Source of the DNA: Lunularia cruciata | Taxonomy: Eukaryota > Streptophyta > Marchantiopsida > Lunulariales > Lunulariaceae | DNA length: 64,000 nt | Direction: 5' to 3' | Assembly: GCA_948567375.1 (NCBI GenBank) | Contig: OX419756.1 | Coordinates: forward strand, 34,450,552 to 34,514,551 | Shown here: positions 34,241 to 45,027 of the stretch, piece by piece | Layout of the letters: each line of letters begins with the position of its first letter | Position numbering within the stretch: the stretch's first letter is position 1 | Made by a program: the position numbers and the translations under genes | Notes under the pieces: model-generated | Seen by the model: only the letters and a program-made list of their open reading frames with translations | What the model was told of the DNA's origin: nothing | Databases searched by the model: none

Positions 34241-34493
34241 GCAATTGCCTATGGAGGCTCATCCTCACACTCATCTCCTGATGGTATGAAGGCTCCACTC
34301 CAAGCTTGCTGCACCAACTGATTTGCATGTTGTTGCAATGCCTCCTTTGAACTCCACAATGGAACATCAAAGGTGGATGGAACAATCCCACTCATACTCC
34401 AAAGCCGAGTGATCTCTTATGGTATTGGAGTATCCTTTGCATGGGCGTTCCCCTCCAACAAGTCACTAGGCCAAGTAACTGCACCAGTGAAAG
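34241..34493 (-). pseudogene. G2 linker between protease and methyltransferase
   Basis: A conserved 80-90 aa segment shared with G3 (59769-60080). It reads TWPSDLLEGNAHAKDT, VPLWSSKEALQQHANQLVQQ and AWSGAFIPSGDECEDEPP. I recognise no domain. Two stops are visible in this copy. Confidence 0.6.
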
Positions 34494-35060
34494 CTAAAAC
34501 TGATGCTGCCATGGTCCCAAACTATAGTGAGCAAAGACTACCACTACTGAAGCGTACTGGTAGGCGACAACCTGTCCCTCACTAGACTGCCAACCAGGTC
34601 TATAAGAGGTTGTCTCCTCCCAATAGTCAATGCTGAAACCCATGGAGTATAACATTGCTCCCCCAACTAGCACATCATATGACTCAGCTATTGTCGCAAT
34701 AGCCTGAGCTCTCACCACTAAGCTATCAATCAGATGACCAGGCTGAACGTGGACAACAAGCTCTCCACGTGTGATGTACTGTATCAAACCACCACCTAGA
34801 GATGTCTGGATCTGAAATGGACACCTCTCCACATCGGTCTTTTGTAACTCTAGACTGACAATTGTAGCCTTCCCCAACATAAGGGGCTGCGCACCAGAGT
34901 CTAACAAGACTCTCCGTGGTGTATAGACCTTACCTGAAGGTCCCACCAAACAAAAAATCTCCCTCTGGTTATCCAATAGGACAACACCAAGTGTGAACCG
35001 TGCTCTCTCAAAGGCCGGTCTAGCTGGCAACTCCTCCTGTCTAGCCACTGTTGCTTGCCA
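34494..35060 (-). pseudogene. G2 aspartic protease
   Basis: The frame 34494-35048 (184 aa) contains RPAFERARFTLGVVLLDNQ, the active-site block RVLLDSGAQPLMLG (D-S-G-A), and YDVLVGGAMLYSMGFSIDYW (the hydrophobic-hydrophobic-Gly block). This is a complete retropepsin core with the catalytic Asp. It is the direct upstream neighbour of the methyltransferase region. Upstream, towards gag, frames shift near 35060-35130. Confidence 0.88.
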
Positions 35061-35089
35061 TAAATCACTGGTTGCTGAACGGATCCCAT

Positions 35090-35498
35090 GCTCCTAAACC
35101 AAGTCAACTCCACTACCAACCGCCTCTGCTCCAACTGCTCAATCGAGTAGCCATAGCTGTGTCAGAAGTAAGGGTAGGTACTGCACCCCTACTAGGTGTA
35201 GATCCTCTACCACCTTGTCCTCCATGAATTGGAATTCCCCTACTACCTGCCATAGCAGCCCTACCACTCCGTAACTCCGGGTGTAGGTCAAAACACCGGT
35301 CACTAGTATGACCAAATCTGTGGCAGTGCTCACATTGCCTCTGTGTTGGCTATGATGCACCAGAGATATCAGGTCCGCTGCCGTGAGTACACTCTCTCCA
35401 ATGGTGAGGTCCACCACAACTCCAACAAGCAACACCACCACTCACTGGCTGCTGCAAACCCAAAAATGAGGGTAAGGGTCTAACTCCACTTGGCAGCC
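35090..35498 (-). pseudogene. G2 gag C-terminal part with two zinc knuckles
   Basis: Minus-strand reading gives CWSCGGPHHWRECTHG (C-X2-C-X3-H-X4-C) and CEHCHRFGHTSDRC (C-X2-C-X4-H-X4-C), then a basic Gly-rich tail GSRGIPIHGGQGGRGSTPSRG. These would bind the element RNA. The LINE insertion at 35499-41112 separates it from the N-terminal gag part. Confidence 0.8.
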
Positions 35499-37214
35499 GG
35501 TGGTTCTGTTTTTTGTTTACTTAGCTTTTTCGAGAGTGTGAGAGAGAAGAGATTTCTCGAAAGTTTGGCATGTCATTTCTCAACACCTACCAGTCCAAAC
35601 CTTACAATCTTGTTCTTGTTAGAAGCGCCTTGCCAAGGGCTTTCTACGACCACCAAGGCTGTAACATTTTGAGGTTTGTATCGAAAGTTATGGCCAATTG
35701 AATTGTCTGACAAATGATCCATATTTGAGAGTATATTTCTTCCTCTTTATGAGTCCAAATGTAATGATTTTTGATGCAGTGGATGCGCATTGACCAGCTC
35801 TTTCAATTGATATCAAGCACGTTCAAATATCACATCTCAGCAGGAAGTTACAAGGATTCAAATTCTGTCTTCTTTGGCAGATTTTAGGGTTTGGACTGAA
35901 ATTCGAATGACTGTATCTCTACCAATACTTCTGCAAATGGAGTGACTAGGCATTCAATAGAAGCTTCATGATGAGAGCTTTCATTCAAGGCAAAGCTTGT
36001 GCAGTTTGGAGCAGTACACAAAGAGTTCTACAATTTTGAATCCTGAGGAAGCGGTGAGGAGTTTATGTGATTGTGCAAACATTTGGAGGGGTATTTCTCT
36101 GCAGTCACAAGTGGAAATCCAATGATGATTGTTGCATCAGAATCTGTGCCTTACAAGCTCTCTTTCAAGGCCAAGCTCGCAGCATATGGAGGTATGAGCA
36201 AGCAATGGTGACAATTCTAATTCTCATCTATTCTTCATGAAGGGTTTTTGATTTTGGAGTTTCTTTGGAAGACACTCAGATGTTTGTATCTTTTCCAATA
36301 CTTGAGCAAATGGAGCTATTGGGGTTTCATTAGAAGCACCATTCCAAGAGCTTTGTTTCAAGCTAAATTGTGTGGAGTTTGGAGCAGTATACAAGGAGTT
36401 GTGGATTTTTGAATTCTCTGGAAGTTTTGAGAACTCCATGTGATAGGTCAAAAATTTGGAGAGGTGTTGCTCTGTGGTCACAAGTGCAAATCCAGTGATT
36501 ATTGATGCATCAGAACCTATGACTTACAGGCTCTGTTTCAAGCAAAAGCTCGAAGCATATGGAAGTCTGAGCAAACAGTGGTGACAATTCTGATTCTGTC
36601 ACAACTCTCGAATCTTGGTGTTTGGAGTACTAGCTTTGGAGGGCCAATTCTCTTCACTAACATACCCAATGCAGGTGATTCTTATATCATAAGAACCACA
36701 CAGTCATAAGCTTTATATTGAATCTTTAGTTTGGAGAATTTGAGTATCCAAGGCAAATGATATGACCAATTGATTCACCCTAATACTGCCAAATACTTTG
36801 AGTTAAGATCTACTACTTTGTGTGTAGATTCAAGCTATTGTATCTTTGTACTCAATGATCCAAATGAAGTGATCTTTGTGTCATTAGAATCAACTCACTT
36901 AGACCTTTATATTGGAAATTGATTGCTTAAGTTTAGAGGACACATTATCAGCTCTAGGTACCTCAAATTTCGCAGCCTTTGGTAGCTCTAAGCATTGCAA
37001 ATTTGGAAGGTAGTGTCTTTGTGCTTACATATTCAAATGAGGTGATTTTTATCTCATTAGAACCAGTTTCTCAAGGCCCTTACTTCAACACCTACCTAGT
37101 AGTGCTCTGACTTGTAAAATAGAAGCAATGTCTACTTGAAAATCTAGAAGTTTTGGTGTTGAAAGTAAAACTTCTAGATTGATTGTGAGTGATTAGTGAT
37201 TAGCGATTGGCACA
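35499..37214 (+). repeat. LINE 5' UTR made of degenerate tandem monomers (about 370 bp)
   Basis: Two clear monomers start near 35885 and 36258. The landmark TGTATCT(C/T)T.CCAATACTT recurs at 35912 and 36285 (period 373), as do GTTTGGAGCAGTA, GCAGTCACAAG or GTGGTCACAAG, and the block GACAATTCTRATTCT. Partial, more degenerate units flank them on both sides (35670-35880 and 36640-37100). Monomeric 5' UTRs often carry the promoter in LINEs, which is the likely role here. Confidence 0.7.
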
Positions 37215-38051
37215 ATGGAGTCCCAGATGGTGAAAGATATTGCTGATATAGCCTTGAAGTAACAACAATTAGCTGAAATGTATAGAAAATCTAATGATTT
37301 CCACAAAGAGCTTAGAAGCTTCTTTGCACCTATGTCCCAATGCATGAGTACTCTCATGACTGATATGGAAATTGTAAAGGTTGAGATCAGTAGTGTAAAA
37401 GAGTCTTTGAACCTAGTCAACCAAGAGATTCAAGACCTAAAGAAGAATACTATCTCGCTGTTAACATCAACCAAGAGGATGGTTGATGCTACCGAGAAAG
37501 TTGCTTCCTTGGGAACACAAGCCAATGACATTGCTACACAAAGCGGAGGGCTCCAACAGATTGTGGACACATTAGAAGTGAAGATGAGGTCATATGCTGA
37601 AGCTACTAAGGTGGCTCAAATCTCTTACTTGCAAGAGCATGAGGTTGAGAAGGAGAACCAACAAGTCAGATTGAAGAACTTGAGGATTTCTGGTTTGCCA
37701 GAGATTGACAAGGAAGACACCAAGGCCATAATGTGTGAGTTTATTACTGATTCTTTGAGAGTCCATGATCCTCAGATTTTGCAAGCATATAGATTAGGAC
37801 AACAAGGTGCACAACCAAGAAGCATTTTGGTGAGGTTTGGCTCAGAAAATCAGAGGAATTCAGTGATGCCAAACAAGGCTATAATGAAGGGGCGGCGTAT
37901 CTGGTTGGATCCTGATCTCACATCTCTCCAAAGGCAAGCAAAGAAGGGAGAATTAGCAAAGGTGAAGGAGGCTCAACAAGCAGGTTTTGTTGCATTCTTG
38001 AGAGACAATAGAGCTGTGATCACCCAAAGGAAATTGTCAACTACCGCATAG
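37215..38051 (+). pseudogene. LINE ORF1 (one early stop)
   Basis: The reading frame starts MESQMVKDIADIALK and meets a TAA at 37260-37262, most simply a CAA that mutated. The rest (37278-38051, 257 aa) is open. It has a coiled-coil-like N-terminal half (ISSVKESLNLVNQEIQDLKK) and a C-terminal part with KNLRISGLPE, FITDSLRVHDPQILQAYRLG and RSILVRFGSENQRNSVM. The latter resembles the RRM-like and C-terminal domain of L1-type ORF1 RNA chaperones. It would bind LINE RNA. Confidence 0.8.
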
Positions 38052-38060
38052 CAATTCTAG

Positions 38061-41005
38061 ACCCTTAGAGTGTTGTTTTGGAATGTTCATGGTCTCACAC
38101 ATACCAAGTACTCAAGCGCTAAACCTATGTGGGAAGATGCTAATCTGATCAATCTTGTGGAGACATGGGAACATGAAGAAAACACCATTCAAGACATTGA
38201 AGGTTTCATTCTTGTTGGTTTAACTTGGAACAAGCGGAGGCAGCATAGAGGAAGGGGCTTTGGAGGTATTGCTACTTACGTCAGATTTGGGTTTGAAAAA
38301 TCAGTCTCTTTGATAGGCCAAGACTCAAGTGGACAATACCAATGGCTGAGGATTGGAGGAGTTGCTACACCTTGCTTCCTTGCTGTTTCTTACTTTGCCC
38401 CATTGACATCACCAATCTATTCAAGCGGATCTCTCAACACCATGCAGCCTTTCCACTCCTTGACAAAGGATGTGTTGGAATTTCAAAGTAAAGGTGCAGT
38501 ACTTATTCTTGGTGATTTCAATGCTAGGATCCAAACCTCTCAGATTCCTGAGTTTAGTGACCTTGAGAATGACCCTTTCCATAGCTTGATAGATCATTCT
38601 AGTGCTTGGTCCCGCTCTTCCAAAAATCTCATATCCAACTCCATGAGTGAGCACTTTTTGAGCTTTGGTACCAATTGTAGCTTGAAGATCTGGAATGGCC
38701 TTTCTCAATTTCCAGAAACTTGTAAGAGCCCATGCTTTGCATCTAGTGGATCCAGCACTGTAGATTATATGCTCACCTCACCCAGTGATATACACATTGG
38801 TTCTCACACAAGGTTCTCACAGGAAGAGACTTGGTCTCCCTTGCAATAGGTGGTTTGATGCTGACTGTAAAATGGCAAGGATCAAAGTTATGGATAGCTT
38901 TGATCAGGCTTTTGTCTCTTATAGAAAGTTTGTGAAGTGCAAGAAGCAAGCATTCTTGAGACTCAAGGGGGTTGAGTTGAGCATTGAATTGAGGAGCAAT
39001 CCCAAGGCTTTTTGGCAGGCAGAAGGTAACCATCAGATCTCCATCTCCATCATTGGACGTGAATGAGCTTTGTGAATATGTGAAGGATCTGTACTTTTTC
39101 CCTGATGCTCCAAGCATGGCACCTTGCCTTGGATCTGCTCTCACCATCTCTGAAGCTGATGTCCAGTACCAATTGAAGAAGTTGGCCAATGGTAAGGCTG
39201 AAGACCTTGATGGACTATGTGTTGAACTTCTGAAGTGGGGTGGTAGCCATCTGATTTCAATACTCACTTCTCTCTTGAATGAGGCCATCAGGTGTGGCTT
39301 TCCTGATAGATGGTGCTTCAAGAAGGTAGTTCCTATTCACAAGTCTGGTCAGAGAGATATTGTCACCAATTACCGTACCATCCTAGTGGGTAGTATCTTT
39401 GCCAAGTTGTACGGTCGAATTTTGGAGTCTAGGTTGAGTACTTGGGCTGAAAAGCACAAAATTCGAGCTAAGTACCAAGCGGGTTTCAGATCAGGCTTTA
39501 GTACTTTGGATCATCTATTGGTACTCCATGTTTTGTGGTGGAAATCCAAAGGTGTTGGGAGAGCTCTCTATGTTGCATTTATTGATTTGAGGAACGCCTT
39601 TGATAAGGTGCTTAGGAAATCTCTAAGTGAGAGACTCACTCAAGTTGGTGTTTCAGCTGATCTGATTGGTGCTATCTCTAGACTCTATGAGAAAGTGGTT
39701 GTGAGACTTTCATCTTTGAGCTCTCAAGATGTCCTTAGCACAATGGGTGTGATTCAAGGCTACTCTCTATCTCCAACTCTATTTGGAATCTTCATCGATG
39801 ATATGGAGAGATTACTCATGGAAGCTAGAGCTACTGGTGTACAGGTTGGCTCTTTGATGATACATGCACTCCTTTATGCAGATGATGTAGTGCTTCTCTC
39901 CACCAATCCAGAGGGTTTACAGAAGCTGTTGGATTCTCTTCTCTTGTTTTGCAATGAAACAAAGATGGAAGTGAACCTTGACAAGTCCAAGGTGATTGTG
40001 GTAGGTTCTAAAGGTGTCACACCTTTCTTTTTTGATGGACAGCAATTGGAGCAGGTTTCTTCTTACAAGTACTTGGGCCTTGAGTTTTCTCATGACTATA
40101 GTTGGTCTACTTGTGTGAAGATGAGAATCAATGCAGGCTTTAGAGCTTTGTATTCACTCATGAACCGCTCTAGACTTGCTCACCTTACCACATGGGAGTT
40201 GAAGAAGGTGCTGTTCAGATCTCTTGTGCAGCCGGTGGTTCTCTATGGTGCTCAGATTTGGGGTCCAAGTACTAAGAAGACATGGTGGCAAAAGGTGGAG
40301 AAAGTTCAGAAATTGTTTATGTGTGATGAACTTGGGGTGAGGACTCAAACTCCCTATGTATTGATGCTTGCTGAAACCGGGTTTTTACTTCTTGAGGCTG
40401 AAGCTTTGATTTTAGCTATCACATATGCCACTAAGGTGAGGTCCATGGAGCATGAGAGACTTCCCTACCAAGCTTTTTGTGCCACTCTTTCTGTCGGTTG
40501 GTATACAGATCTGGTTGCATGGGCCACAAGGTGGAATGTTTGTGAGCGACATTGGAGGTTGGAGCCTATTGCACTACGAGAAGTGATCAAGGAGCAGTTC
40601 TTACTTTGCTTATGGCAGCAGCCCGATACCAAGATGGTGTTCTATCAGCAATTTGTAAATCCTATGTTGGTGTATTGTGAGCAAGATTATCTCTTGGCTA
40701 GGATTTCTACTTCACTTAGACATGTTATTGCTCAATATAGAACTAGTTCTCATAGACTAGCAGTAGAACAAGGACGTTGGCAGCAGATAGAGCACTCCAT
40801 GCGACTTTGCAAATTGTGTACTATGAGCAAAGTTGAGGATGAGCATCATGTGTTGATTGTTTGCCCTTGTTACATGCAGATTAGAGTTAGACATCAGATT
40901 ACTTGTAGTGATTTCTCAACTCTCTTACAGGTTGAAGCTTTAGCATTAGGGAAGTACATGACAAAAATTAGTTTACATCGGACCAAATTGTCACAGATTG
41001 GTTAG
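38061..41005 (+). pseudogene. LINE ORF2: endonuclease and reverse transcriptase (two frameshifts)
   Basis: Endonuclease (AP-type): VLFWNVHGL, NLVETWE, LILGDFNARI, STVDYMLTSP (38070-38849). The frame then shifts near 38815, giving NRWFDADCKMARIKVMDSF, and shifts again near 39040. The RT frame 39053-41005 (650 aa) has KYQAGFRSGFSTLDHLL, YVAFIDLRNAFDKV, GVIQGYSLSPTLFG, LLYADDVVLLS (catalytic) and SSYKYLGLEF. A C-terminal CKLC...EHHVLIVCPC zinc motif follows. The sequence is unlike the usual plant L1 clade and looks closer to jockey- or RTE-X-like LINEs; clade assignment needs a tree. Two frameshifts make it inactive. Confidence 0.85.
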
Positions 41006-41112
41006 ATGCCCTAGGCCCTTGCCTGGGCTCACATTTCATGTGTTTTGTATTGTGTTTCCAGCCTTTTGACTCTTTGGGTCTTTCGGGCTTTATATTTCAT
41101 TGTTCATTGTTC

Positions 41113-42258
41113 ATAGGATCTGGGTTGTCCACCTTGTCCTCAAAAACCAATCGGGCATGGTGCACTCTGTTGCACTCTAGAAGAAGTCAGAGCCGTAGAT
41201 GAGGTCTCTTTACCAAATCCAGATGTCACCACTCTCTCCTCCACCATATTGAGCTCAATACGCTCAGCCAAACCAAAGACCACTGCCAAAGTAGGCAAAG
41301 TAGCCTGTAACAACGTAGCATCACAAACTCTATGTCGCAACTCCTTGTCCAGTATCCCATACCAAAACTAGACTGCCTGGGCCTCAGTAACTCCCTGATT
41401 GAAACTGATCAGCCGCCTCATGCGAGTGTATGCCTTGCGTAGGCTCTCTCCAACCTTCTGCTGGAACTCTTGCAAGCTCCTCAGCTTGTCAGTCCGTACT
41501 CCCTGGTAGTTCTGCCTCAAACATAGGAAGAACTCCACCATGGGGTTAAACCCCGATACCACACCACCTCTTGCAATGGTACCTCCACTTGTAGTAGCAC
41601 TATCTCCAGCTAGTGCACCTCCACTAGCTCCACCAACACTACTTGAGCTAGAACTTGTGGGTACAGTCGATCTACTCCTGGCCACCAAGCCTAAAGTGAT
41701 GGAGACATAGTGTGGAGACCAATATTGTCTCCATAACTCAATCTCCTCCAAATGAGCTCTCCTGAACTCATGGTAGTCATCCATCGGTGGACCCTCTAAG
41801 TGCTGAAACAACCCCTTCCATGCCATGAAGGGTGTGAACAAAGTCGGGTTCCGCATCTACTGTAGATCACACCAACTGTCAAACTCCTGGATGAAGTCAT
41901 CCAACTCAATGGTACTCACTGTACCAGAGTAACCCCTAGGGCCTTTGGAGGCCCCATAAATCTTGTCTATGTCCCACTACAACGGTGCGGACATACCAAG
42001 TGCACTCTCAATTGAATCAGCTCTTGTGTCAAACTCCAACTCAAAGTCAATCTCCTCCCTCATTGGGACCTGAGATACAGGCTGATACCGAGCACCACTC
42101 CAAGTAAACCCACTACGTACTACAAGGCTAACTCCTCTAGAATCTCCAAAGAACTCCATTGTGACAAAGTAACCACAACAGCAAATCCAAACCACCAACT
42201 GCAACCGCAAATCGCAACCGCAAGTACCCCACCAAGTGCCAACACCACCAAGCACCAC
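41113..42258 (-). pseudogene. G2 gag, N-terminal and capsid part
   Basis: On the minus strand it starts MEFFGDSRGVSLVVRSGF (42258 down to 41977), meets a TAG, continues through a second TAG (41857-41859) and has the capsid-like frame 41368-41856 with TLFTPFMAWKGLFQHLEG, EFRRAHLEEIELWRQYW and LRSLQEFQQKVGESLRKAYT. 41140-41340 continues it (RHRVCDATLLQATLPTLAV). Three in-frame TAG codons split it. The N-terminal part is specific to family G; the middle part has the helical texture of a retrotransposon gag domain. Confidence 0.8.
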
Positions 42259-43390
42259 CCACTAATGTAACTCTAACCAAGATAACTACACTAGGATAAA
42301 GGGCAACCTGTAACCTGCCATCATAACACGCACTCTCACGGTCTACAGGTCATCACTTCCTGCCTCACCGGAGAGAAACAAAGGTAGTTTGACTGGTCAT
42401 CACTCCAGCCTCACCACCAAGAGCACACCAATGCACCAACGCTCAAAAGTCAGGGCACCTCACACAAACATGGTGCACAAACAAGAAGCAGAGAATGGAG
42501 GGGGTCCAATCACAAGAAATCTAAACAAAAACCCTCCATCTCATAACACAACACGGGACTAACTCTGCCACCATTTGGCATTTGACATAAGAGGAGTTTG
42601 TATCTAAGTCCTAAGCTACCAAGATCACCAAGAATGGGATCAAATTGCCTCTCCTAGCCAAAGCTACATGTGTATAGATAACAGTGGCATAGTCACTATG
42701 ACAACAAGTGATGGTGGACCAGTTGGCTAGGGCACCTGTCTAGGAACAAGAGATCTAGGGGTCAAACCCTGTTGCGCATAATCTAGCACAAAAGGCAGAT
42801 TTTGCCAACCAATGACCAAGATCTACTCTAAACTAGCTAGCCTCACGCCAGCAAGTTGCCCCTTCTAGGCCTTTCGTAGCCTCTCATAGCCCACAACCCT
42901 ATGCCTCAAAACGCCAAAATTCAGCCAAATGAGGCCTTTCTTGTTGCCACTTTGAACCCAAATCCCTCGCTAACTTTCCACTTGAGCCAAATTTACAACA
43001 CGGGTTTTTCCAAATCAAAAATTTATGAGAAGAGCTTCCAAACTCCACCTTCAGTTTGACTTTTTGAGCCCAACTCGCAGCAAATTGGTTCTGCCTTCAC
43101 CTCTTGAGCTCAAAATCACAACTACTGCTCTAAATTTGCTCCTTCTTTGCTCAAAATTTGGCCAGCGCTTCTGCACACCATCCGCCTAACTGCCAAATCT
43201 GCATCAATTGATTGAGCTTCTACACACTAGAGAAACACTGAACTTGAATTGAGCTACCAACGATCCACCGAGCTTGGAGATACCACCAACACTCACAGTT
43301 CTTGCACCCGATTTCCCCCTAACTTCACTTCTGTGATGTAATCAGATTGCTTACCACTCTCAACTCAACTCAACTCAGATAAGTACTTGA
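42259..43390 (-). other. G2 untranslated leader
   Basis: Aligns with G1 and G3 leaders on the opposite strand. It includes the CCACCAAGTGCCAACACC repeats just upstream of gag, the block with TGGTTGGCAAAATCTGCC (42790-42810 reversed) and the GAGGCATAGGGTTGTGGGC block near 42890-42915. No open frame is shared by all copies. Confidence 0.6.
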
Positions 43391-43643
43391 TCTATCACTC
43401 TATAAATTGCCAACAATTGGGCACTGATTACAGTCAAGCCACACCCACTCAAGCATAGAGAATCCAGGTGATGCTTGCCGGCCTCTGTCCACCATAGCCA
43501 GGAACTCAAAGGCTCAACATCAGAGAAGTGAGCTCTTTAGAGCTCACTTCAAAACTATACCCCCTGGACTCAAGCTAGCTCTGAAACCCTAGCGGTCCTG
43601 CTGATGGCACAATGATGGTGCAAACGGTGCAAAGTGACGGTGT
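43391..43643 (-). repeat. G2 5' LTR, truncated
   Basis: It matches the G2 3' LTR from the CACTTTGCACC box down to GTTGTTGGCA, then passes into the leader. The distal part of the LTR is missing: the match stops abruptly at 43643 and unrelated DNA follows. The 98-bp tail present at the 3' end is not found here. Confidence 0.7.
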
Positions 43644-44468
43644 AAAGAACAGTCTTCTTCCTTGGTATCCTCTCCCTTGGCATTGCAAGTGCATCTCTCA
43701 CTATATCAATTTTCAATCTAAATTGCCTCCCCTTGACCAAGCTAGTGCAAGAATTCTTGTCCCAAGGGCTAACAAACTCAATAAATGGAATAACCTACAA
43801 AAACAACCAACAAAAAAACTTAAACTTCACCAAAGATGTTGGTTGGCACCCAGAGTTGCCCTTGTATAAGAAAAAGCCATTAGAAGCTGCTCTAGAGCAG
43901 GGAAAACTTGAGAGATTTCCACTAGGCACCACTTGGTGGCATTGGCAAATAGGGTGCTACTGTACTCAACGTAGGGTGGGGAACTCACGGGGTGCAAGGC
44001 GGCACCAGGTGACGCTTGTTGGTGTTACAAGATAGAGTTTAGGGGTTTTGTTTTGCAACACCCAATAGCATGATGCTGGCTGGAGTCACAAGGAGGTGCA
44101 AAGAGCTGTGGGAGAGAGAAGAGGTTGCATTTTGCAACTCTCTATAGAGTGGCACCGCGAGGACATGCAAGGAAGTGCTCTGAGATAGGCAAAAAACAAA
44201 AAAACCAAGGAGGCACCACCAAGTGACATTAGTCAGCGTTGGAGGACAAGGAAAGGGTATTGATGGATGCCCAAAGGTGTTACAAGATAGACCCAATTGG
44301 CATTGGGTGGCACACGTGGTGCTAAATATTGAGGGAAAAAGTCATAGAAAACTTTTTAAAACTAGAGCAAACATGTAAAAAAATCTGAGGGAAGAAAGAG
44401 AAATACCTCAAGACGTGGGTAATGCAATCCAAGTATGATTTTGAGTCCAATTACATCAAGATTGACCC
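43644..44468. other. No gene recognised; unassigned element DNA
   Basis: Overlapping open stretches (43612-43869 and 43733-44035, plus strand) use two frames and show no known domain, although a WHPELPLYKKKPLEAALEQG segment looks protein-like. 43900-44300 has GGCACCA and TGGTGTTACAAGATAGA units that recur once each. The last bases GACCC (44464-44468) are the target duplication of L4. Confidence 0.4.
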
Positions 44469-45027
44469 TATGGTGCACATATTTTTTGTTTTTTTTTTCT
44501 GTTTATTAGTATTTGAGTGAAGAAGTAAACACGGAAAGTTGAATTGTGAAAGAAGGAATGGACGGAAGTGACTTTGGAGGAAATCCAAAGAAGTCAAGAT
44601 TGGATCTGATGATGGAGGTACTCAAGAGAGGGGTATGATGGAAGAAGCCTACAGAGCATCATCTTCGGATCGAGAAGTGCAGGCAATATAAAGACCGTCT
44701 AACAACCTTGGTACGTGGTAAGAAAGTACACTTCAAGAAACGGTAGAGGTAGAAGAAGCATGTCTTGACAGTGACAGGACAGCAACACATAGAAGAGGGG
44801 AAGTTGATTGAAGAATGATTGCAATTCGGGGTAATATAAAATTGCAATTGTGCAGGGACAAGTTGAATATGCCAAGTAAATTTCCAACTCCTCTAAGTAG
44901 TTGTCCTGCAGTAATGCATGTCAGGAAGCCAATTGAGAGTGCAATTTTTTGAAATCTAGAAGGGGTTAGAGTGTCTCATCCAAGAGAAGGCATAGTCTTT
45001 CAATGCCAAAGAACAAGAGAGTAGATC

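Larger units (their letters stand above)
35499..41112 (+). mobile_element. LINE inserted antisense into G2 gag
   Basis: A 5.6-kb non-LTR retrotransposon with a long 5' UTR, ORF1 (37215-38051), ORF2 (38061-41005) and a short 3' UTR. It ends in a (TTCATTG)n-like tail at about 41095-41112. The G gag sequence on both sides aligns with G3, but about 17 bp of target are missing and no target duplication is seen. It therefore inserted with a small target deletion, or the duplication was lost. It is the best-preserved element in the window. Confidence 0.88.

Noticed and set aside
38070-38072. Start codon of LINE ORF2 at 38070
   Set aside because: The base triplet there is GTG, not ATG; the frame is open back to 38061 after a TAG, so the true start is unresolved.
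38773-39321. Minus-strand ORF of 182 aa
   Set aside because: It is antisense to the LINE ORF2 segment around the frameshifts; no domain of its own.
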